NCBI GenBank assembly: GCA_021776925.1
Contig: JAJFFB010000023.1
Location: forward strand, 1-55,671
DNA length: 55,671 nt
Source: Planctomycetota bacterium
Lineage (GTDB): Bacteria > Planctomycetota > UBA1135
Direction: 5' to 3'
Shown in pieces: positions 46,330-52,873 of the stretch (position 1 is the stretch's first letter; each line of letters starts with the position of its first letter). Both the position numbers and the translations under genes were made by a program. The notes beneath the pieces were generated by a model, which searched no databases, was not told the origin of the DNA, and saw only the letters and a list, made by a program, of their open reading frames with translations.

Positions 46330-47132
46330 ACATTATCGTCTGCATCAAACGCGTTGCCGATACCAGCGAGGCCGAAATCGTGATCCAACGCGGCGGCCAG
46401 GGTCTCGAAGAAGAGGACTTCGCCTGGGGCATCAACGAGTGGGACAATTTCGCCGTCGAGGCGGCTGTGCAACTCAAAGAACAGCACGGCGGTGTGGTGA
46501 CCGCGATGACCCTGGGCGGCGAAGACGACGAAGAAGTCCTGCGCCGTGCCCTGGCCATGGGTTGCGACGAGGCGGTTCACCTGTGCGATGAGGCTTTCGC
46601 CGGAGCGGATGCCTGGGGCATCGCCAAGGCATTGGCGGCGGCGGTGCGCGGCCGAAGCTATGACCTGTTGCTTTGCGGGGCGGTTTCCGGCGACGCGGGT
46701 GGCGGCCAGGTCGGTGGTTTCCTCGCCGGCCTGCTCGACCTGCCGCTGGTGGCGCTGGCCACTTGCCTGGAGGTCGGAAGCGGGAACGGTGGGACCGGGG
46801 GCGTGGCGCGGGTGCGCCACGAGGTCGAGAGCGGCCTCGAGCGTGTGGTCGAGGTGGATCTCCCTGCGGTGGTGACGGTGCAAACCGGGATCAATGAACC
46901 GCGCTATGTTTCGATCCGCGGTATCCGCAAGGTGGCCGGTGCCGAGGTCCAGGTGCTCGATGGTGCGGCCCTCGGCCTGCAGGCTGCCGAGTTGGGCAGC
47001 GCTGGCGCGCGGGTTCGCCTTGAAGAACTTTTTTTGCCGCCGCGCGGGGAGGGCGCGGAGGTCTTGGAGGGAAGTGATGAAGAGATTGTGCAGCGACTTG
47101 TGGAAATGTTGCACCAGAGGGGAGGGTTGTAG
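46326..47132 (+). CDS. etfB: Electron transfer flavoprotein beta subunit
   Basis: EtfB, 268 residues, carries the AMP site and pairs with EtfA to accept electrons from acyl-CoA dehydrogenases. Starts MNIIVCIKRVADTSEAEIVI and keeps INEWDNFAVEAAVQLKE, RALAMGCDEAVHL and a C-terminal LPAVVTVQTGINEPRYVSIRGIRKV-like block. The ATG overlaps the stop of the membrane FeS protein (ATGA); two bases separate it from etfA. The ADP/AMP loop (CGAVSGDAGGGQV) lacks the longer insertion of electron-bifurcating types, so this is probably a standard ETF. Confidence 0.93.
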   Translation: MNIIVCIKRVADTSEAEIVIQRGGQGLEEEDFAWGINEWDNFAVEAAVQLKEQHGGVVTAMTLGGEDDEEVLRRALAMGCDEAVHLCDEAFAGADAWGIAKALAAAVRGRSYDLLLCGAVSGDAGGGQVGGFLAGLLDLPLVALATCLEVGSGNGGTGGVARVRHEVESGLERVVEVDLPAVVTVQTGINEPRYVSIRGIRKVAGAEVQVLDGAALGLQAAELGSAGARVRLEELFLPPRGEGAEVLEGSDEEIVQRLVEMLHQRGGL

Positions 47133-47134
47133 GG

Positions 47135-48085
47135 ATGCGCACCATCATGGCCATCGTGGAAGTCGTCGACGAAACTGCCCTTGAACTCGCACACGCGGCG
47201 CGTTCCCTGGGCGAGGTTCATCTGACAGCTGCGGTGTTCGGCGCTGAGGATGCCGGTTGCGCCGAACTGGCGCGTTATTTTGATCGTGTGGTGAACTTCC
47301 CGCTGTCGCCGGGAGCGGTCTTCGACGCCGAACACGCAGCCGCGGCGCTGACCCCGTGGCTGGCCGCCGAGCAACCCTTTCTGATCCTGCTGTCCCACAC
47401 CAACAACGGTTTGGACCTGGCCCCCTTGCTGGCGGCCCGGCTTGACCTGCCGATGCTGGCGGACTGTCTCGAACTTGGTCTGCGCGACGAGCAGCTCACC
47501 GCGGTGCGCACACTTTACGCCGGCAAGGTGCACGCGCGGGTCGTGGCCGATGCCAAGGGGGGAGCTCTGGCCACGCTGCGTCCGGGCGCCTTCGACGGTG
47601 ACGAGGCGATCGATCGCGGCGGCAGGATCGAAACCGCCGCGGTCCCGCCGGGACCGCCTGCGCGGCGGCGCCTGCTCGAAACCGTCGCCGCCGAGGCCGG
47701 CTCCGTCGACATCACCCAGGCGGAAATCCTGGTGGCTGTAGGACGCGGTATCGAGGAACAGGAAAACCTCGAGATCGTGCAGAGCCTGGCCGCCGCGCTC
47801 GACGCCGAAGTTGCTTGCACCCGCCCGATCGTCGACAAGAATTGGTTGCCGAAGAGCCGTCAAGTCGGTACCTCCGGGCAGTCGGTGAGCCCCAAGGTGT
47901 ATCTGGCGATCGGCGTCAGCGGCAGTTTTCAGCATCTTGGCGGGGTCAAAGGCAAGCCCTTCCTGGTCGCCATCAACCAGGATGCCGCCGCTCCAATTTT
48001 TGCTGTGGCCGACGTCGGCGTGGTCGGTGACCTGTTCGACCTGGTGCCGCTGCTCGAGGAGAAGATTCGCGCCCGCAAAGGATAA
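47135..48085 (+). CDS. etfA: Electron transfer flavoprotein alpha subunit
   Basis: EtfA, 316 residues. The C-terminal FAD domain has the signature GTSGQSVSPKVYLAIGVSGSFQHLGGVK, AINQDAAAPIFAVADVGVVGDLFDLVPLL, normal in order. The N-terminal half is more divergent. It directly follows etfB and precedes the acyl-CoA dehydrogenase by five bases, so all act on one pathway. Confidence 0.93.
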   Translation: MRTIMAIVEVVDETALELAHAARSLGEVHLTAAVFGAEDAGCAELARYFDRVVNFPLSPGAVFDAEHAAAALTPWLAAEQPFLILLSHTNNGLDLAPLLAARLDLPMLADCLELGLRDEQLTAVRTLYAGKVHARVVADAKGGALATLRPGAFDGDEAIDRGGRIETAAVPPGPPARRRLLETVAAEAGSVDITQAEILVAVGRGIEEQENLEIVQSLAAALDAEVACTRPIVDKNWLPKSRQVGTSGQSVSPKVYLAIGVSGSFQHLGGVKGKPFLVAINQDAAAPIFAVADVGVVGDLFDLVPLLEEKIRARKG

Positions 48086-48089
48086 AGAC

Positions 48090-49238
48090 ATGCATTTTGA
48101 GCTCGACAAAGGACAAAAAGACATCCAACGCGCCGCGCGCGATTTTGCCAAGGGAGAATTCGACAAGGAACTCGCCCTGCAGTTGGAAAAGGACCACGCC
48201 TATCCAGAAAAAATCTGGAAAAAGGCCTGTGCCGAGGGCTTCATCGGCCTGCATTTCCCGGATGAGTACGGCGGCTCCGACTACGGCATCCTGGAGAACG
48301 CGTTGGTGGTGGAAGAGTTCTGCCGCCGCGACTCCGGTATCGGCGCGGCACTACTGACCGCGCACTTTGCCTGCGAGATCATCCTGCACCACGGCAGCCC
48401 GGAACAGAAATCCAACTACCTGCCGCGCGTCACCGGTGGCGAGTGCCTGTCCGCAGGTGCCTTCACCGAACCGATGCACGGCTCCGACATCACCTCAATG
48501 TCGACCACCGCAGTGCGCGACGGTGACGACTGGCTGATCAACGGAGTCAAGACCTTCATCACCAACGCCGGCCACTGTGGCTTTTACGTGGTTCTGGTGC
48601 AGACCGATGTCGACGCCAAGCACCGCGGTGAGAGCATGTTCGTGGTCGACGCCGACCTGCCCGGGATCGAGGTTGCCAGCGTCGGCGAGAAGATGGGGCT
48701 GAAGATGATCCCCACCGGCGAGGTCAGCCTCAAGAACGTGCGCGTGCCCGGGTCGGCGCTGCTCGGGATCGAGAACCAGGGCTTCTACCAGGTGCTGCAG
48801 TTCTTTGACGAAAGCCGCATCGAAGTCGCCGCGCAGGCGGTCGGCACCGCGCAAGGTGCCTTCGACCGCGCCCTGGAATACATCAAGGGCCGCGAACAAT
48901 TCGGCATCAAGATCGCCAAGTTCCAGGCCATCCAGCACAAGCTCGCCGAGATGGCGACTCAGCTCGAGCTGGCGCGGTTGATCACCTACAAGGCGGCGTG
49001 GCTGGCCGATCACAAGAAGCCCGACACCAAGCTCAGCGCGATGGCCAAGTACTACGCCGGCAAAGTGGCCAGCGAAGTCGCCAGCGAATCGATCCAGATG
49101 TTCGGCGGCTATGGCTACATCACCGAGTTCGAGGTCGAGCGTTTCTACCGCGACGCGCGCATCACCGAGATTTACGAGGGCACCCGCGAGATCCAGAAGA
49201 ACATCATCGCCGGCCAGGTCCTCGGCAAGCTGCCCTAG
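48090..49238 (+). CDS. Acyl-CoA dehydrogenase
   Basis: A 382-residue FAD enzyme that oxidises an acyl-CoA to enoyl-CoA and hands electrons to ETF. Family signatures: LSAGAFTEPMHGSDITSM (FAD and substrate binding), GLKMIPTGEVSLKNVRVP, REQFGIKIAKFQAIQHKLAEM and QMFGGYGYITEFEVERFYRDARITEIYEGTREIQ-type C-terminus, with the expected catalytic Glu in YEGT. The chain length preference cannot be told. Start ATG 48090 is chosen by family length; there is no strong Shine-Dalgarno. Two degenerate copies of its last 29 bases, including the stop, follow the gene. Confidence 0.94.
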   Translation: MHFELDKGQKDIQRAARDFAKGEFDKELALQLEKDHAYPEKIWKKACAEGFIGLHFPDEYGGSDYGILENALVVEEFCRRDSGIGAALLTAHFACEIILHHGSPEQKSNYLPRVTGGECLSAGAFTEPMHGSDITSMSTTAVRDGDDWLINGVKTFITNAGHCGFYVVLVQTDVDAKHRGESMFVVDADLPGIEVASVGEKMGLKMIPTGEVSLKNVRVPGSALLGIENQGFYQVLQFFDESRIEVAAQAVGTAQGAFDRALEYIKGREQFGIKIAKFQAIQHKLAEMATQLELARLITYKAAWLADHKKPDTKLSAMAKYYAGKVASEVASESIQMFGGYGYITEFEVERFYRDARITEIYEGTREIQKNIIAGQVLGKLP

Positions 49239-49308
49239 CCAGGCCCGCCAGGTCGCCGGCACGCAGCGCTAGCCCACCCGGCCAGGTCGCCGGCACGCAG
49301 CGCTAGCC
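49212..49308. repeat. Triple 34-nt tandem repeat built from the 3' end of the acyl-CoA dehydrogenase gene
   Basis: Unit 0 (49212-49240) is the last codons, TAG stop and two further bases of the gene. Units at 49246-49274 and 49280-49308 repeat it at a period of exactly 34. Units 1 and 2 share 28 identical bases (49247-49274 and 49281-49308); unit 0 matches unit 2 at 24 of 29. All three end in CTAGCC. Confidence 0.85.
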
Positions 49309-49322
49309 TGTCGGCCGGGTCC

Positions 49323-49787
49323 TCAGGCAGCAGCGAGGCCCCAGTGGATCTGCAGCAGGTTTTGGCGGTGGACCGACAGGCCGAGCTGGTGCAGGGCGCG
49401 GCGGAAGCCCATCCACAAAGTGTCTGCACCGCCCGTGGCGGTCAGTTTTGGCAGTTGCGGATCGCGCAGGAAATAGCCCACCGGCCAGTCGACCAGTTTC
49501 AGGTCTCCGATCTCTTCGGCGATTCCGGCCGCGGGGCAGACCAGGTCGTAGGGGCGGTCGAGGCCGACCTCGCCGCGCACCGCCAACACCGCCGCGCGGC
49601 GCAGGTCCTGGTCGTGGCCGATGGCACTCACCACCGGGCGCCACAGCGAGTCGACCTGCGGCCGCGGACGCAGCAGCAGGTACTCAGGGCCGTAGTCCCC
49701 GTAGCGATAGACAAAGACGTTGACCTCGTGGCGCACGCCGGTGTCACCAAAATCATCGGGCTGGAAGCGGGAATGTCGCAAAGCCAT
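49323..49787 (-). CDS. Nudix-fold-like protein with a degenerate Nudix box
   Basis: A 154-residue soluble protein. Its layout resembles Nudix hydrolases: EVNVFVYRYGDYGPEYLLLRPRP, then LWRPVVSAIGHDQDLRRAAVLAVRGEVGL where the Nudix box should be. The REx2EExGx pattern is reduced to RGEVGL and the Gx5E element has no Glu, so metal-dependent hydrolysis is doubtful. Similar degenerate proteins exist in many bacteria. It is alone on its strand, tail to tail with the acyl-CoA dehydrogenase and only 22 bases from the divergent folC. Confidence 0.55.
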   Translation of the reverse strand: MALRHSRFQPDDFGDTGVRHEVNVFVYRYGDYGPEYLLLRPRPQVDSLWRPVVSAIGHDQDLRRAAVLAVRGEVGLDRPYDLVCPAAGIAEEIGDLKLVDWPVGYFLRDPQLPKLTATGGADTLWMGFRRALHQLGLSVHRQNLLQIHWGLAAA

Positions 49788-49809
49788 CTCCTAGCTTTAG
49801 ACTACCCCG

Positions 49810-51051
49810 ATGGAGCGGTTGTCGTCGCTTTGGCTTGAGCTTTGCGCGCGTACGGATTACGAGCGCTGTGCCCGGCCGCGGGCTGCCCGATTTAGCCTTC
49901 ACAGCATCAAGGACTTGTTGAATAGCCTTGGGGACCCGCAAGACGCCCAGCCGTGCATCCTGGTGGCGGGCAGCAAAGGCAAGGGCAGCGTGGCGATGAT
50001 GATGCAGAGGGGGCTGCAGGCTGCGGGCCATCGCACCGGCCTGTACAGCTCTCCACACTTGTCCGATTGGCGGGAACGCATTCAGATCGAGGGCGAAATC
50101 CCCCCCGACGTCGCCTTTGAGTACGGTTTGGAGCGGGTGCTGGCAAAATCTCAGGGGACCGAGACCTTCTTCGATCTGCTGACCGCAACGGCCTTTGTCA
50201 TGTTCGCCCGTCAGGACTGTGAGATGGCCGTGGTCGAGGTGGGTCTGGGGGGACGCTTCGACAGCACCAACGTGGTGTGGCCCAAGGCCAGCGTGGTGAC
50301 CTCGATCGAGCTTGAGCACACCGAGGTGCTGGGCTCTACCCTGGCCGCCATCGCCAGTGAAAAAGCCGGGATCTTCCACCCTGGCGGCCGCTGCTGGGGG
50401 GGGTGCGATCTGGCACCGGAGGCCGAGGAGGTCCTGCGTCGTGCCGCAACGGATTGTGCCGAGGACTTACTGCGCCCGCATCCGGCTCCTCCCCGGCTCT
50501 TGCCCTGGCCGCAGGAACACATGCGCGCCAATTTCGATCTGGCGTGGTCGGTGCTCCAGGAATTGGAACCGAGCTTCGGCGGTGCAGCGGCTGCTCTGGC
50601 CGAACTGCCCTCGGCACAATTGGAACTGCCTGGCCGTTTCGAAAGACGTTGGCTCGGCGATGGTCGCGAGGTGGTCTTCGACACCGCCCACACCGCGCAG
50701 TCGCTGGCCGCGGCGCTGCGCGGCTGGCGGAGCCGGTACTATGAAGGAAGCCGCGGAGTCCTGCTCGCCCTGCGTGAAGAAAAGGACCCCAACGCCCTGG
50801 CCCAAGCCTTGTGGGCCTGCGCCGGGCCGCCGAGTGCCGCCGAAACCTGGTGGGTCACCCGCGCGGGCGACCATCCGCGCAGCGCCGACCCGCGTGATCT
50901 CGCTCCGGCCTTCGCCGCCACCGTGCTCGACCCGCTCGCTTTCCCCGAATCCACCGGCCCCCTTCTGGTGACCGGTTCCACTTACCTGGTGGGTGCCCTG
51001 CGCCCACTGACCTTGCCCGCGCCAACCGCGCAACCGACCCCTTTCCCATGA
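49810..51051 (+). CDS. folC: Folylpolyglutamate synthase/dihydrofolate synthase
   Basis: FolC adds glutamate to (dihydro)folates; in many bacteria it also makes dihydrofolate. The 413 residues contain the P-loop AGSKGKGSV (about 53-61), the folate motif YSSPHLSDWRERI, EVGLGGRFDSTN and SIELEHTEVLGSTLAAIASEKAGI. The C-terminal Rossmann domain carries DTAHTAQSL, where the norm is DGAHNP. A -10-like TAGACT (49798-49803) ends only six bases before the ATG, so the transcript may be leaderless. The stop overlaps the ispH ATG (ATGA). An eight-G run lies at 50396-50403. Confidence 0.93.
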   Translation: MERLSSLWLELCARTDYERCARPRAARFSLHSIKDLLNSLGDPQDAQPCILVAGSKGKGSVAMMMQRGLQAAGHRTGLYSSPHLSDWRERIQIEGEIPPDVAFEYGLERVLAKSQGTETFFDLLTATAFVMFARQDCEMAVVEVGLGGRFDSTNVVWPKASVVTSIELEHTEVLGSTLAAIASEKAGIFHPGGRCWGGCDLAPEAEEVLRRAATDCAEDLLRPHPAPPRLLPWPQEHMRANFDLAWSVLQELEPSFGGAAAALAELPSAQLELPGRFERRWLGDGREVVFDTAHTAQSLAAALRGWRSRYYEGSRGVLLALREEKDPNALAQALWACAGPPSAAETWWVTRAGDHPRSADPRDLAPAFAATVLDPLAFPESTGPLLVTGSTYLVGALRPLTLPAPTAQPTPFP

Positions 51052-52217
51052 CCGGCAGCTTCGAGGACTCTGACGTCCGTCAAACCTATCTTGACCCCCT
51101 GGTCGCGCGTCTGCGTGAACACGGCACCATGGAGGTCGGGCGTCTGACCCTGCAACTGCCGCAGAGTTTCGGCTTCTGTTGGGGGGTGGACCGCGCCTTG
51201 GCGATGGTCGAAAAGGCGCGCCAGGAATTTCCTGAGCAGCGTTTGTGGCTGCTTTCCTCGCTGATCCACAACCCGCGGGTCAACGCCGACATGCGCCGCA
51301 TGGGCATTGGTTTTCTGAAAGGTCCGCTGGCCGAGCCCGGTGCATTTGATCAACTCGGCGTCGGTGACGTGGTCATCATTCCGGCCTTTTCCGCCGAGGT
51401 CGAGGACATGCTTTATCTGGAATCGCGCGGAGTCGCGATCGTCGATACCACTTGCCCGTGGGTGATCAAGCCGCACAAGCGCACCCTAAAATTCCTGCGC
51501 GAGGGTTTCACCACGGTGATCCACGGAACCGTCGGTCACGACGAAACCCGCGCGACCTGCTCGCTGGTGCAGCACGAAGGCGGGCATTTCGTGGTGGTGC
51601 ACGATCTTGGCGAAGCTGAGATTCTCGCTGGTTTCCTGCGCGGCACGGTGGCAGCCGAGGAAATGCGCAGGCAGCTGCACCCGCAGGCCTTTTCTGAGGG
51701 GTTTGACCTGGGCGTACACACCCTGCGGCTCGGCCTGATCAATCAGACCACGATGCTGGCCGCGGAATCACGGGCGATCGGCAATCTGCTGCGCCTGGCT
51801 GTGCTGGAGCGCGATGGAGAAGAGGGCCTGGCTGACTCCTTCCGCGATTTCGACACCATCTGCCGTGCCACCCAGAACAACCAGGACGCAGCTCTCAAGG
51901 TGGCTGGCGACAACCCGGACCTGTTCCTCGTGGTCGGCGGATACGATTCATCCAATACCCGCAACCTGGCGCGGGTGGGGGACAATGCCAATGTCCCGGC
52001 CTTTCACATCGAGGGCCCCGACGCGGTCGCCGCGCGCCTAAGTTATCGCGATCGGGCCAGCGGGCGCATCCTCGAAATCGAAGACTGGTTACCGCAGCAA
52101 GGACCGGTACGCATCGCCTTTTCGGCCGGCGCCTCCACCCCCGACACCATCCTCGGCAGTGTGATCGAACGCGTAGTTCGCCTCGCTGGCGAAAACCTGC
52201 CCTTGTCAGCGGTGTGA
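51048..52217 (+). CDS. ispH: 4-hydroxy-3-methylbut-2-enyl diphosphate reductase (plant/cyanobacterial type)
   Basis: IspH performs the last step of the MEP isoprenoid pathway with a 4Fe-4S cluster. Three ligand Cys: C44 in FGFCWGVDRA, C136 in VDTTCPWV and C272 in DTICRATQNNQDA. HxxxxH-type partners appear in SSLIHNPRVN and IHGTVGHDET; GGYDSSNTRNL matches the substrate loop. At 389 residues it is longer than the usual 310-320, matching the cyanobacterial and plant form with an extended N-terminus and an insertion around 180-230. ATGA overlap with folC. Two tandem copies of the downstream response-regulator gene's 3' end lie between its stop and that gene. Confidence 0.94.
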   Translation: MTGSFEDSDVRQTYLDPLVARLREHGTMEVGRLTLQLPQSFGFCWGVDRALAMVEKARQEFPEQRLWLLSSLIHNPRVNADMRRMGIGFLKGPLAEPGAFDQLGVGDVVIIPAFSAEVEDMLYLESRGVAIVDTTCPWVIKPHKRTLKFLREGFTTVIHGTVGHDETRATCSLVQHEGGHFVVVHDLGEAEILAGFLRGTVAAEEMRRQLHPQAFSEGFDLGVHTLRLGLINQTTMLAAESRAIGNLLRLAVLERDGEEGLADSFRDFDTICRATQNNQDAALKVAGDNPDLFLVVGGYDSSNTRNLARVGDNANVPAFHIEGPDAVAARLSYRDRASGRILEIEDWLPQQGPVRIAFSAGASTPDTILGSVIERVVRLAGENLPLSAV

Positions 52218-52222
52218 ATCCC

Positions 52223-52330
52223 GCTCAAGCCTGCGCTCCGGTCGATTCCAATCCCGTCGTCACGGTCAGGTCCGCTCTTCGGTCGATTCCGATCTCGTTG
52301 TGGATGATCAGACCAACTCTTCGATCGCCT
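52223..52330. repeat. Degenerate tandem repeat (period 41-42) of the response-regulator gene 3' end
   Basis: 52223-52249 and 52264-52290 share CTCYGGTCGATTCC-type text. The unit from about 52306 is the last coding part of the minus-strand response regulator. All three keep TCA (a TGA stop on minus) at the matching position: 52225, 52266 and 52308. Confidence 0.5.
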
Positions 52331-52670
52331 CGACCAGTGCGCCGGTGTCGAAGGGCTTCTGAAACGCCCGGCGTGCGCCTAAGGCCTTGGCCAAGGTGAG
52401 GTAGTTGTCGGTGCGCAGGCGGCCACCGCCAGACATCGCGATCACAGGCATGTTGGGCGCCCGGTCACGCACCTCCTTCATCGTTTCCAATCCGTCTCCG
52501 TCGGGCATGACGATGTCGGTGACCATGACGTCAAAGCTCTGGTTGCTGAGCATTTCCAGGGCCGTCATGCCATCCGGCGCGGTTTCGACCTGGTGGCCGG
52601 ACAATTCGATCAGACGTTTGAGCGAACTGCGAATTTCCGGATCGTCGTCGACTATGAGGATTTTTGCCAA
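52308..52670 (-). CDS. Single-domain response regulator (CheY-like)
   Basis: A 120-residue receiver domain without an output domain. Acidic pocket DDD (8-10), phospho-acceptor D52 in MVTDIVMPDGDG, the Ser in IAMSGGGR and the Lys in FQKPFD are all present. The start is uncertain: the domain begins at a TTG (52670), and the only ATG in frame (52772) would add 34 residues without homology. It diverges from the hybrid kinase gene across about 200 bases, so the kinase is the likely partner. As a lone receiver it may act by protein contact or as a phosphate shuttle. Confidence 0.86.
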   Translation of the reverse strand: MAKILIVDDDPEIRSSLKRLIELSGHQVETAPDGMTALEMLSNQSFDVMVTDIVMPDGDGLETMKEVRDRAPNMPVIAMSGGGRLRTDNYLTLAKALGARRAFQKPFDTGALVEAIEELV

Positions 52671-52873
52671 GTGAATGAGGGCAGGAGGCCAAGAAACGAG
52701 CGGCAAAGAGGAGCAACCCTGAACACTTGGGATGCTGGCATGTTTCTTCCCTGCAACGCTGGCTTGTATCATTCATCGGTTACAGGCCTCAAGGCCCTGA
52801 ACCCTTTCGGACGAAGGAATATGGCCTGCCCGGGTGGCTGTACCCGGTTCATGGCCGATCATTTGCCCCCGGA
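52671..52873. promoter_or_regulatory. Divergent intergenic region between response regulator and hybrid kinase
   Basis: Just over 200 bases that must hold promoters for both genes. I see no convincing -35/-10 pair, operator palindrome or small ORF. In-frame upstream ATGs (52727) exist for the kinase. Confidence 0.3.
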
